Notes: generated by a model from the letters alone, not told the origin. A DNA stretch of 64,000 nt from Poriferisodalis sp965204195 (GCF_965204195.1 NZ_OZ241975.1:2666001-2730000); one strand, 5' to 3'; positions 46,577 through 54,314 are shown, counted from the stretch's first letter. Made by a program: numbers and translations.

Positions 46577-48070
46577 GGCGGAGGGCACTACCACTTCTTT
46601 GCGAGATCCACTGCTGTGCTGGGCTATGAGGGATACACCGCCGAGGTGAAGCTCCACAAGACCCGCGCGTTCGGGGCGGTGACGTTCAACATCGGCTACT
46701 CCGGTGCGACCGGCGGCTTCTCCAAGACTGCTGACTTGACCTCGGCGCCGAGCACCGTCACGATCCCGTCGGGCCAGCATGAAGCCACTGTGTCGATTCC
46801 GATCGCTTCTGACAGCCTGCAGGAGCAGGACGAGAGCGTCGTGCTGACGTTCACCACCTCCGCCAGCAACTATCACCCGTTGCATCCCAACAGCGACCCC
46901 AACGCACCCAGCGCGTTGAACAAGGTGAAGCTGACGATCCCGGCGAACAAGTACTACTGGGCGGGGCACGCTGCTGTGTATGAGGGCCAGCGCGCCGTGG
47001 TGGACCTGTGGCTGTCCACCAGGGCCCCCACGGGCGGTCTGGAGTTCAGCGTTGCCAACAACCTGGGCACCACCGGCGCGGCGACGGCAGATGACGTGGA
47101 CGCGATACTGCCCACGTCGGTGACGGTGCCTGCGGGCCAGCGCAGGGCGAGCCTGTCGATCCCGATCAAGCAGGACACCGGGGCCAAAGAGGAGACCGAG
47201 ACGTTCACTCTCACGTTCAGCACCACCACCGCGGGCTGGGCGCCGTTCAACAACAACGACTCGGTAGGCGACTACAACACCGCGACGGTGACGATCTGGG
47301 GCGACGAGCTTGAGTGCCATGAGTTCCCCAGACGGAGCGAGTGCAGCAGCACCGAGTCCGCCGGTGCGCCCGAGCGCGCCGCAGAGGGCGGCGCGCCCGG
47401 TTCTGATCGGGTTCCGCCGGTGGTCGGCGGACAGGGTCCGTCCGAGTCCGACGACGCGCCCGGCGAGAGCGACGAACCCGAGTGGCCCTGGCAGGGCCCG
47501 TCCGAGTCCGACGGCGCGCCCGACGAGTCCGAGGGGCCCGGGTCTCAGCAGTCCGAGCCCGGCGGTGCGACCGAGAGTGCCACCGAGAGCGTGACCCGTC
47601 CCGCCGGTCAGCACGCAGCGCTGGTGGCCCAGGTGCGCCAATGGCGCGACGATCCGTGCTGCGCGCACAGCAAAGGCCACACCGACCGGTGGGACCGTGT
47701 GCTGGTGGCCCTCGGCGAGACCGTCGCCGACACCACGCTCACTGCCATGACCGCTGCCGAGGCCCAGGCGTTCGTGAACCGCGGCTGGACCCGCTGGACC
47801 GACGTCGCCGCCGCTCTGGAGGAGCTCGAGTCCGCCAGCCAGCGCGCGGCGCTGATCGCCCAGATCCACGGCTGGCGCGACGATCCGCGTTGGAGCTGGC
47901 AGGCGGCCCACGTGGCCCGCTGGGACCGCGCCCTGCTCGCGCTCGGCGAGACCGTCGCCGACGCCACGCTGACACCGATGACCGCCGCCGAGGCCCAAGC
48001 CTTCGTCGACCGCGGCTGGACCCGCTGGACCGACGTCGCCGCCGCTCTCAAGGCCATCGAGGCCGGCTAA
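46463..48070 (+). CDS. Secreted Calx-beta-like protein with two C-terminal GWxRW repeats
   Basis: A 535-residue exported protein from GTG 46463, which has GAGGG 6 nt upstream. The signal peptide is MSRAPVRRRGRRSLAAAFVAL with cleavage near ASA-DT. Two Calx-beta-like domains follow (about 40-155, 155-280), then a Ser/Glu/Pro-rich linker (285-380) and two copies (383-457, 460-535) of an unrecognised ~75-residue domain with WRDDP, HxxRWDRxLxALGETVAD, MTAAEAQAFV and RGWTRWTDVAAAL. An ATG at 46387 lies upstream across the poly-C tract and would add 25 residues if the tract were 12 or 15 C. No anchor helix or sortase motif is seen; the C-terminal repeats may attach it. Confidence 0.83.
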   Translation: MSRAPVRRRGRRSLAAAFVALVLGAVLAAAPPPASADTGGGHYHFFARSTAVLGYEGYTAEVKLHKTRAFGAVTFNIGYSGATGGFSKTADLTSAPSTVTIPSGQHEATVSIPIASDSLQEQDESVVLTFTTSASNYHPLHPNSDPNAPSALNKVKLTIPANKYYWAGHAAVYEGQRAVVDLWLSTRAPTGGLEFSVANNLGTTGAATADDVDAILPTSVTVPAGQRRASLSIPIKQDTGAKEETETFTLTFSTTTAGWAPFNNNDSVGDYNTATVTIWGDELECHEFPRRSECSSTESAGAPERAAEGGAPGSDRVPPVVGGQGPSESDDAPGESDEPEWPWQGPSESDGAPDESEGPGSQQSEPGGATESATESVTRPAGQHAALVAQVRQWRDDPCCAHSKGHTDRWDRVLVALGETVADTTLTAMTAAEAQAFVNRGWTRWTDVAAALEELESASQRAALIAQIHGWRDDPRWSWQAAHVARWDRALLALGETVADATLTPMTAAEAQAFVDRGWTRWTDVAAALKAIEAG

Positions 48071-48118
48071 ACCTGCGCGCACGCCGGCGCAGCGACCACG
48101 CCGCCACACTCGAACCCC

Positions 48119-48156
48119 GAGACGGACACCGCCGACGGGCACCGCGCCCTGCGCCG
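48119..48156 (+). other. Short fragment matching the toxin gene; rest of 48071-48439 without a gene
   Basis: This 38-bp stretch matches 52319-52356 inside the Gp49-like toxin gene with 4 mismatches. The 369-bp gap also starts with about 50 bp that match the DNA after the next gene's stop (49835 on). The rest holds no gene I can support and should include the promoter of the 48.4-kb gene; a clear -35/-10 pair was not found. A repeated GCATTCGAGGA (48392 and 48429 regions) precedes the ATG. Confidence 0.45.
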
Positions 48157-48439
48157 ATGTGCCGAACGCGAAGCCGCAATGCGACGAGCCGGGACGACGA
48201 CTCCGGCGCGGCGATCGACCTGCACCACAGAGTCACAGCCCGCTCGGCCGTGGCGGCACGGGGATGACGGCTTGACGTCGCTCAACGATGAGGGCGTCTT
48301 GCAGGGGGCGCGAAGGCGTGGGTGGCGGGTTTGGGGGTGTAGCGTGTGGCGCTGCACGTGCACCCAGTGGTATCTGTGTTGCCGGTGCGTGCATTCGAGG
48401 ATTGCTGTGTGCGCCTGTGTGTCGGGCGCATTCGAGGAC

Positions 48440-49834
48440 ATGTCGAGCTGGCAGGAGAACTACAGTGATGCAGACGCAGCTTCGGACCCCCCCCCCCCCC
48501 GCAGTTCTGAGCCGCAGCGGCTCGGTGCCGGCCGTCGTCGGCGGCGGTGGCGCGCTGCGCTGACAGCCGGTGCGCTGGCGGCGGCGGTGTTGGTGCCGCT
48601 GGCGGCGCCGGCGCACGCCCAGCAGGCCGCCTCGGTGCTGAGCTGGGTGGGCCATACCGAGGTGGGTCCCGAGAACATCACCCTCGGTACCCACGACTCG
48701 ATTGAGCCTGATCCCGGGTACGTAGAGGTGTACATCAACGTGTCGCCGCCGCTGGCGCATCGCTCCCATGTGATGGTGGAGTACGTTGCGGGCTCCAGCG
48801 ATGCGACGCTGGACGATTTCTTGTGGCCCTCCTCGGGCACCAATGTGGTGGCGATCCCTGCGGGGCGGTCGAATGTGGCGCTGCGGATCTATGGGACCGA
48901 CGACGGCAAGACCGAGGGCATCGAGTCTGCGCAGTTCCGGCTGGTCAAGGCCGCCGGCGAGCCGTACACGATCGGGGCCAACGCCGTCATGGAGGTCAGC
49001 TTCCTGGACACGTCGTATGCGATCCCGGCCAGCGCTGATGCGCGTCGGGGCGTGGTGTTCGGCGGCGCCGCGACCGGGTCGCGGCAGGTGCGCCGCTTGG
49101 CGGTGTCGGCGGGGTCGTCGGCGGATTACACGGTGCGGCTGGCCAGCGCGCCCAGCGACACGGTCAGCATCGTGCCCTACCAGCGCACCGAGCGCTCCAG
49201 CGACATCTCGTTCTCGCCGGCCAAGCTGACCTTCACCACCTCGAACTGGCACATCGCGCAGACCGTCACCGTGTCCGCCCCGGCCGCCGCGGACGGCCTG
49301 CGCTACATCGTCCAGCACCTCGCCTACAGCCTCGACCTCGACTACGACGACGGCGCCAATTTCCGGGGCCTGGGCGTGGACTCGCGCAAGCATCTGCGAG
49401 TCGAGGTGACCGCGTCGACACAGCCCGCCAACAGCGTCCCCGAGTCAGGGGGTGCGTCGGTCCCCGACCAGAACGCGCCGCCCGTGGGCGGCCAGGACCC
49501 GTCCGAGCCCGACGACGCGCCCGGTGAGGGGCCCGGGCAGGGCCCGGGCGAGTCCGGCGGTGCGACCGAGAGCGGCGCCGAGAGCGTGACCCGTCCCAGC
49601 AGTCAGCACGCGGCGTTGGCGGCCCAGGTGCGCGGGTGGCGCGACGACCCGTGCTGCGCGCACAACAAGGCTCACACCGACCGGTGGGACCGCGTGCTGG
49701 TCGCGCTCGGCCAGACCGTCGCAGACGCCACGCTGACCGCGATGGGAGCCGCGGAAGCGCAGACCTTCGCCGACCGCGGCTGGACCCGCTGGACAGCAGT
49801 CGTCGAGGCCCTCAAATCCATCGAAGCCGGCTAA
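48440..49834 (+). CDS. Secreted Calx-beta-like protein with poly-C tract in its coding sequence
   Basis: A 464-residue exported protein. ATG 48440 reads MSSWQENYSDADAASD, then PPPP encoded by the 14-bp poly-C tract, then an Arg-rich region and a hydrophobic signal core ending AAPAHAQQ (~40-62). A Calx-beta-like domain (65-190), a second beta-rich domain (200-330), an acidic Pro/Gly linker (335-385) and one ~75-residue WRDDP/RWDRVL/GWTRW domain (389-464) follow. At 14 C the gene is on; 13 or 15 C brings stops within 60 bp. The frame is open upstream to 48179, but that part is Cys/Arg/Trp-rich and unlikely to be coding. Confidence 0.83.
   Translation: MSSWQENYSDADAASDPPPPRSSEPQRLGAGRRRRRWRAALTAGALAAAVLVPLAAPAHAQQAASVLSWVGHTEVGPENITLGTHDSIEPDPGYVEVYINVSPPLAHRSHVMVEYVAGSSDATLDDFLWPSSGTNVVAIPAGRSNVALRIYGTDDGKTEGIESAQFRLVKAAGEPYTIGANAVMEVSFLDTSYAIPASADARRGVVFGGAATGSRQVRRLAVSAGSSADYTVRLASAPSDTVSIVPYQRTERSSDISFSPAKLTFTTSNWHIAQTVTVSAPAAADGLRYIVQHLAYSLDLDYDDGANFRGLGVDSRKHLRVEVTASTQPANSVPESGGASVPDQNAPPVGGQDPSEPDDAPGEGPGQGPGESGGATESGAESVTRPSSQHAALAAQVRGWRDDPCCAHNKAHTDRWDRVLVALGQTVADATLTAMGAAEAQTFADRGWTRWTAVVEALKSIEAG
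48487..48500 (+). repeat. Poly-C tract 3 (14 C)
   Basis: The tract lies inside the open frame, codons 16-21 after ATG 48440. With 15 C the frame stops at TGA 48508-48510 in present numbering; with 13 C it stops near 48560. Only 14 C, or changes by multiples of three, keep the full protein. Confidence 0.92.
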
Positions 49835-49880
49835 GCCTGCACGCACGCCGGCGCACCGACCGCGCCGCCGCATTCGGCCG

Positions 49881-49982
49881 GACGCTTCGTCGGCAACCGC
49901 ACCCGCCGCCGCCCCGCCATCTCCGCCACCGTGATCCCTCTCGACTGAGCGCGCCTAGCCCACCTGGGTCCAGCTGAACGGC
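49881..49982. repeat. Direct repeat, copy 2 (truncated rnj 3' end)
   Basis: It encodes RFVGNRTRRRPAISATVIPLD and a stop, the C-terminus of RNase J with two substitutions, with no rnj upstream. It continues into the 3' end of the FN3/Ig gene. Copies 1 and 2 are 9.0 kb apart in the same orientation and bracket the first three surface genes. Confidence 0.85.
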
Positions 49983-51331
49983 GGCAGGGTGTTCTGCATG
50001 GTGAAGGAGAACTCATCGGACCACGGGCCTGCGTCGCCGTCGTTGACTGCTGCTATGCGCGCCACGTAGTCGCCTGCGGGCAGGCCGTAGAGAAACGCAT
50101 GCGGGATGCTCTGCTGCGGCGGGCCTCGATGCACGATGTTGACGTAGCTGTAGGGGACAGAATCGGCGACAGTGCTCGGGAAGGCGCCAGCAGAAGCCTT
50201 GACCTGGACCACATAGCCCGTGGCATCCTGCACGTTGTCCCAGCGCAGTATCACGGTCGTGGCGACGTTGTACTGCGCGTAAGCGAACGATGTGGGCGCT
50301 GCGGTCGGCGCGGTGCTGGCGGAGACGTCGACGTCGAAGGTCACGCTGGCGGTGGCCCCGTTGAGGTCGGTGGCCGTCCAGGTCAGCGTCGTGGAACCCA
50401 GCGTTGTCGGCGTCCCCGACAGCGTGAACTGCTCCTTGTCGAGGGTGAGGCCAGCGACGGTGCCGGAGAGGCTGTACTGCATCCCCGTCGGCGCAAGGCC
50501 GAGCGCAAGCGAGCCGCCGCTGGCCCTCGGCAGCGAGATGGACACCGGCACCTTGACGGTGAGGTCCTGATCCGCCACCGCCTCAAGGGCCGGTGCGGCG
50601 TTCACCTTGATACTGGTGGGGAACCGCACCGTGGTCCCGGACTCGTCGCTGACCGTGTACCAGATCGACAGCCACTGCGGTGCAGACGGCGCCCCGGTCC
50701 CGGTGTTGCTGGACAGCACGCGGGTCGCGGGATCGAAGCTGAACCCCGCGCCCTGCCAGTCGACGCCCTTGCGCCTCTTGACGCTGTAGGTCAAGTCGCC
50801 GGTGCCGCCGGTGGCGGCCGGCAGGGTGACGCTGAGCGGCTGCGGCTGACCGATGGTGTACTCGATTTGGTGCGTCCAGTACGTGCTCATGTAGAGCGCA
50901 CGAAGCGAATCCTGATCGAAGCGCGGCGCCGGAAGGGTGATCCTGGCGTAGCGCCGCAAGCCCTGGCCCGCGTCGTTCACCGCGCGCACCCAGACCCGGT
51001 ACGTGCTGCCGGGCGACAGGTTCGAGAACGTCACGCTGGTCTTCTTCGCCCTGGGGGTCTTTGTCTTGCCCCTGCTTCCGTCTGTCGACTTGAGATGCAC
51101 CTTGTAACTCGTGGGGGCGCCTCCGCTCTGGGGCGCCGCCCAACTGACGGTCACGCTGTCCGGTGTGCCCGACACCCGCAGGTTCGTCACCAGACCGGGA
51201 AGCGCCGCTTCATCGGAGGTGTCAGCCGCCGCCGGCGACGGCACCCCCGCCAGCACCGCGCCGAGCACCAACGCGACGAACGCCGCCGCAAGCGATCGCC
51301 TGCCGCGGCGCCGAACCGGGCCCCTCCTCAC
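49955..51331 (-). CDS. Secreted FN3/Ig-like repeat protein
   Basis: A 458-residue exported protein. Its signal peptide MRRGPVRRRGRRSLAAAFVAL is almost identical to that of the 46.4-kb gene. An FN3 domain follows (45-130: VTNLRVSGTPDSVTVSWAAP), then two Ig/cadherin-like putative-Ig domains (140-245, 248-335) and a C-terminal FN3-like domain ending LPPFSWTQVG. FN3 and Ig repeats usually act in adhesion. GTG 51331 has GAGGG upstream; ATG 51407 across the poly-C tract is out of frame at 13 C and would be in frame at 12 or 15. It lacks the GWxRW domain of its neighbours. Confidence 0.82.
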   Translation of the reverse strand: MRRGPVRRRGRRSLAAAFVALVLGAVLAGVPSPAAADTSDEAALPGLVTNLRVSGTPDSVTVSWAAPQSGGAPTSYKVHLKSTDGSRGKTKTPRAKKTSVTFSNLSPGSTYRVWVRAVNDAGQGLRRYARITLPAPRFDQDSLRALYMSTYWTHQIEYTIGQPQPLSVTLPAATGGTGDLTYSVKRRKGVDWQGAGFSFDPATRVLSSNTGTGAPSAPQWLSIWYTVSDESGTTVRFPTSIKVNAAPALEAVADQDLTVKVPVSISLPRASGGSLALGLAPTGMQYSLSGTVAGLTLDKEQFTLSGTPTTLGSTTLTWTATDLNGATASVTFDVDVSASTAPTAAPTSFAYAQYNVATTVILRWDNVQDATGYVVQVKASAGAFPSTVADSVPYSYVNIVHRGPPQQSIPHAFLYGLPAGDYVARIAAVNDGDAGPWSDEFSFTMQNTLPPFSWTQVG

Positions 51332-51484
51332 GCCGGGCCCTCGCGGCCGGCGCTCAGGGGTGCTAAGTCCCGGGGGGGGGGGGGTCAGAAGACGGGTGAG
51401 AACTCATGCCCCCAAACAGTAGTCAAGAACCCGAGAACACATACACATCAGCGTCAAGACAATTCATATGTCACACACAACACG
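51218..51484 (-). repeat. Inverted repeat arm, right
   Basis: Inverted counterpart of 46313-46576, covering signal-peptide codons, leader, poly-C tract and promoter region of the FN3/Ig gene. Spacing between the upstream ATG and the GTG start is 76 bp in both arms. Confidence 0.85.
51372..51384 (-). repeat. Poly-C tract 4 (13 C on the minus strand)
   Basis: ATG 51407 reads MSSHPSSDPPPPGT and stops at TAG just after the tract, exactly as at tract 2. One C fewer or two more would fuse it to the signal peptide. Confidence 0.9.
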
Positions 51485-51502
51485 ACATGTCCACACGACT
51501 GC

Positions 51503-51543
51503 CGACCGCGGCTGGGCTCGCTGGACAGCAGTCGCCGCCTGAA
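51503..51543 (+). pseudogene. Fragment of a GWxRW-domain gene end
   Basis: The plus strand encodes ADRGWARWTAVAA and a stop, matching the end of the shared C-terminal domain (ADRGWTRWTAVVEAL in the 48.4-kb gene). Nothing of the gene remains upstream. It suggests that another family member was lost here. Confidence 0.6.
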
Positions 51544-51550
51544 GCCCTCC

Positions 51551-51769
51551 CTAGTCGGCTGGATCGGGTCGCGGCAGGCCGGCCGCGGTCTCCAAGCGGG
51601 CCAGCCGATCTGTGTGGTCGCGAAGAATCACATGCACCTCACGGAACTCCGCCCGCATCTCTGCGCGGAGGCTGCCGATCTCAGAATGCAACTCAGAACG
51701 CAGACTTCCGATCTCGGAGTGCAGCTCAGAGCGGAGTTCCTCTCGCAAAGCGCCGATCTCAGAGTGCAA
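51551..51769 (-). CDS. Small coiled-coil protein
   Basis: A 72-residue minus-strand frame, TTG start at 51769, made of a heptad-like repeat (SELHSEIGSLR, SELHSEIGALR variants) followed by EFREVHVILRDHTDRLARLE. A parallel coiled coil is likely. The frame is open about 20 codons further up (to near 51830) with the same heptad pattern but no ATG, GTG or TTG, so the gene may be a truncated remnant. Between 51770 and 52108 I see no other gene, only GC-rich DNA. Confidence 0.5.
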   Translation of the reverse strand: MHSEIGALREELRSELHSEIGSLRSELHSEIGSLRAEMRAEFREVHVILRDHTDRLARLETAAGLPRPDPAD

Positions 51770-52108
51770 CTCATCCCGCAGAACGCCAATCTCCGCGCTG
51801 AGCTCGGTGCGGACATCGGCCCTCGCTGAGCGTCACGGCGCTGGAGAGCGCACAGATGGTTCAGAATCGGTCGCCGCTGAGCCGGGCAACGAGGGCACCC
51901 CCCAACCTAGCCACCCAGCACCGCTCGCCCCCAAACCACATACTCCGGCACCAGCCGACACAGACCACGCTCAGCGAAGTGCGCGCCCGACTCCTACGCC
52001 ACTGTGATCACGCTCACCTGATCCCCCGCTCGCCACTCGCGCTCCACGCGGATCCTGCGCAAACAGTTCCTCCGCCCGTCGGCAATATGTGTTTGAACGC
52101 ATATGTGC

Positions 52109-52114
52109 TATAGT
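52109..52114 (+). promoter_or_regulatory. Promoter -10 of the Gp49-like/XRE toxin-antitoxin operon
   Basis: TATAGT is 7 bp upstream of the toxin ATG, so the message is probably leaderless. Two copies of ATATGTG (52085-52091, 52101-52107) lie just upstream and could be an antitoxin-binding site; a good -35 is not evident. Confidence 0.5.
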
Positions 52115-52121
52115 GCATTAC

Positions 52122-52562
52122 ATGGAGGTCGTCCTCCACCCGCTCTTTGAGGCCTGGCTCACAAGCTTGACCGACGGCTCCCTCGCGGGAGGCACAGATT
52201 GGTGGGAGGTCGCGGCAGAGATCACTGCGTTGCTGGGAGCGCTGGAGAGGCACGGCAGGAACCTCGGCGATCCGGAGTGCCACGAGGTGGTCTCGGCACG
52301 GTACGACATTCGAGCTTTGAGACGAACACCGCCGACGGGGACCACGCCCTACGCCGTCGGACCACCGGTGATTCGGATTCTCGTCGGATTCGCTCGTAGC
52401 GAGCAGGGGCAAACCATCGCGGTCGCGCTGGTAGGCGGTGACAAGACGGCGCTCGGCAATCGCTGGTACCCGGCGAACGTCGAGCGTGCGCAGCAACGAC
52501 TCGATCAATGGTGCAGTCGGAATCCCGGCTCTACCCCAATTGTCAGGAGAGGAGGCCACTAG
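52122..52562 (+). CDS. Gp49-like/HigB-type RelE-superfamily toxin
   Basis: A 146-residue protein beginning MEVVLHPLFEAWLTSL, with ALLGALERHGRNLGDPE in the middle and RILVGFARSEQGQTIAVALVGGDKTALGNRWYPANVERA near the end. This matches the phage-Gp49-like branch of RelE/HigB toxins, which cleave mRNA. The family normally shows a Leu-Arg-pattern in its third strand, here partly replaced by a Thr/Pro-rich insertion (RRTPPTGTTPYAVGPPV). ATG 52122 is probably leaderless; an ATG-less extension to 52089 is rejected. The antitoxin follows after 53 bp. Confidence 0.82.
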   Translation: MEVVLHPLFEAWLTSLTDGSLAGGTDWWEVAAEITALLGALERHGRNLGDPECHEVVSARYDIRALRRTPPTGTTPYAVGPPVIRILVGFARSEQGQTIAVALVGGDKTALGNRWYPANVERAQQRLDQWCSRNPGSTPIVRRGGH

Positions 52563-52615
52563 GCGCCGATTGCGCGCAACGCGTCTTCATCAGCAAAGGA
52601 GCAAGAAAGGACACA

Positions 52616-53047
52616 ATGAACGACAGCGAACGACTTGAACAGGTTCCTGTAGACACGGCAAGTGTTGATGACGTACAGCCGGATGCATGGGAACGGGATC
52701 TCTCGATGGGACCGGTGTTCGAACGTATCCGTTCCCATCCGGAGGCCCGAGCGCACTATGAAGCAATACGAGGGCAGATTGAGCAGCATCAGGCCACGCT
52801 GGCGCAGGTGCGGAAGGCCCGCACGCTGACCCAGCAGCACATCGCCGAGCAGCTGCAAATGGACCAATCCGAGGTCTCACGGCTGGAACACCGGAGCAAC
52901 ATGCTGCTTTCGACGCTGCGCTCATTCGTCCGGGCTACAGGCGGCGATCTCCACTTGATCGCAACGTTTCCCGACGCAGAACCGGTCCACCTCTTGGTTG
53001 GCACCGAGTCAGACGAGCCGACGTCTCCGGCATCTGCCACCAACTAG
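52616..53047 (+). CDS. XRE-family antitoxin
   Basis: A 143-residue protein with a long helical N-terminal half and an XRE helix-turn-helix (LTQQHIAEQLQMDQSEVSRLEHRSNMLLSTLRSFVRATGGDLHLIATF), the form seen in antitoxins paired with Gp49-like toxins. It binds the toxin and its operator. ATG 52616 is preceded by AAAGGA-type sequence (GCAAGAAAGGACACA). It is the second gene of the operon. Confidence 0.87.
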   Translation: MNDSERLEQVPVDTASVDDVQPDAWERDLSMGPVFERIRSHPEARAHYEAIRGQIEQHQATLAQVRKARTLTQQHIAEQLQMDQSEVSRLEHRSNMLLSTLRSFVRATGGDLHLIATFPDAEPVHLLVGTESDEPTSPASATN

Positions 53048-53064
53048 CCAAGAGGCCTCCGGGG

Positions 53065-54300
53065 TCAGACGACGTTGATGGGGTGGGGCACTGGTTGGTT
53101 GAAGAGGTAGCCCTTGCGGTTGAAGGGGACCTTTTCGGGCTGGGTGTTGCCGGCGGTATCGGTGGCTCGGGTCATCACGGTGTGGCGACCTGCGGGCGCA
53201 TCCCAGGTGAACTCGAATCGGACCCAGCCGAGGCGCGCCTGCGGGCCTACGAGCTGTGCTTCGTGCCACGACTGGCCGGAATCGTCGCTCCATTCCACCG
53301 CGGCGATCCTGCCTGCCGGCGAATGGGCGTAGCCGCCGATGCGGCGCTCACCGGTATCGAGCTGGGCCGGCCATGGCAGCGCGAGCGCACTCTTGATGGT
53401 TTGGGCGGTCGTCACGACGCCTTCGGCTTGCCCCTCGGGCGGGTAGGCGTCGCCGATCAGGACGTACGAGGACGTGTTGTTGCGCGCCCACTGCTGATCC
53501 GCCGAGACCACGATGCGGCTGAGCCACTTGATGCTCGTGCTGCCGACCCAGCCCGGGACGAGCGCCCGGAGCGGGTAGCCGTGGTCGCGCGGCAGCGTGG
53601 CGCCGTTCATGCCGTGTACCAGCAGCGTGTCGGGGTCCATCGCCTTGGCCACCGGGATCACACGGCGGAAGCCCGCCTCGGGCGAGTCGATGTCCATGCC
53701 GATGAGCATCACGCTGGCGGCGGCGTCGCTGGTGCCCGCCGCGCTCAGCACGTCTGCGAGCGGCACACCGGTCCACGTGGCATTGCCGACGGCACCTGTT
53801 CCCCATTGCGTGCCCTCGGCTGCCTGGCCATTGACCAGGTCGAACATGGCACGGTGGTTCCCGGCGCATTCGAGATACGCCTCCAGCGTTCGGCTCTCCA
53901 TGCCGAGCAGGTCGTCATGGGACATCTCGACCGCAGCAGGTACGGCGTCACCGGTGATGCTCAGTGACCAGTCGTCGACTGCGATATCGAGGCTGACGGA
54001 GTTGTTCCGCACGAAGAAGAACCGTTCCGGCGTGATCAGTCCGTCCATGTTCTCAAGACGGGCTTCGAGGCCCGCAGTGCCGCGCACAATGAACGGGGCC
54101 GGATCCTTGAACCACGGCGCCGTCCCGACCGCCGGGGCTGTCGACGCCGAAGTCTCAACCGCAACCCGGGTGCCGGTGCATGCGGCCAGTGCCGCAGAAG
54201 CCCCGCCGGCCGACAGCAGCCAGAGGAACCTGCGGCGGCTCATTCCCCGCTCGTGGGCGAACTCCCAGAGCGGTCGAGGTTGCGCGGCCCCGGTCACCAT
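53065..54300 (-). CDS. Tat-exported molybdopterin oxidoreductase (sulfite oxidase family)
   Basis: A 411-residue enzyme. The N-terminus carries a twin-arginine signal SRRRFLWLLSAGG (Met at residue 20 is another possible start) with a lipobox LAAC, so it may be a lipoprotein outside the membrane. The Mo-binding domain holds the Cys ligand in LECAGNHRAMF and the pterin loops WGTGAVGNATWTG and PRDHGYPLRALVPGWVG; the C-terminal domain is the Ig-like Mo-co dimerisation domain. Sulfite oxidation or a YedY-like reductase role is possible. It starts 14 bp after the dapB stop on the same strand. Confidence 0.9.
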   Translation of the reverse strand: MVTGAAQPRPLWEFAHERGMSRRRFLWLLSAGGASAALAACTGTRVAVETSASTAPAVGTAPWFKDPAPFIVRGTAGLEARLENMDGLITPERFFFVRNNSVSLDIAVDDWSLSITGDAVPAAVEMSHDDLLGMESRTLEAYLECAGNHRAMFDLVNGQAAEGTQWGTGAVGNATWTGVPLADVLSAAGTSDAAASVMLIGMDIDSPEAGFRRVIPVAKAMDPDTLLVHGMNGATLPRDHGYPLRALVPGWVGSTSIKWLSRIVVSADQQWARNNTSSYVLIGDAYPPEGQAEGVVTTAQTIKSALALPWPAQLDTGERRIGGYAHSPAGRIAAVEWSDDSGQSWHEAQLVGPQARLGWVRFEFTWDAPAGRHTVMTRATDTAGNTQPEKVPFNRKGYLFNQPVPHPINVV

Positions 54301-54314
54301 TGGCCCCGCACGAA

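Noticed and set aside
48179..48439. Upstream extension of the 48.4-kb gene
   Set aside because: Cys/Trp/Arg-rich, not conserved in character, and the Met-Ser-Ser start matches its paralogues.
46245..51384. Poly-C tracts as pure assembly artefact
   Set aside because: Four tracts at equivalent places, in matching frames and with paralogous flanks, are unlikely to arise by error, although the exact lengths could be wrong.
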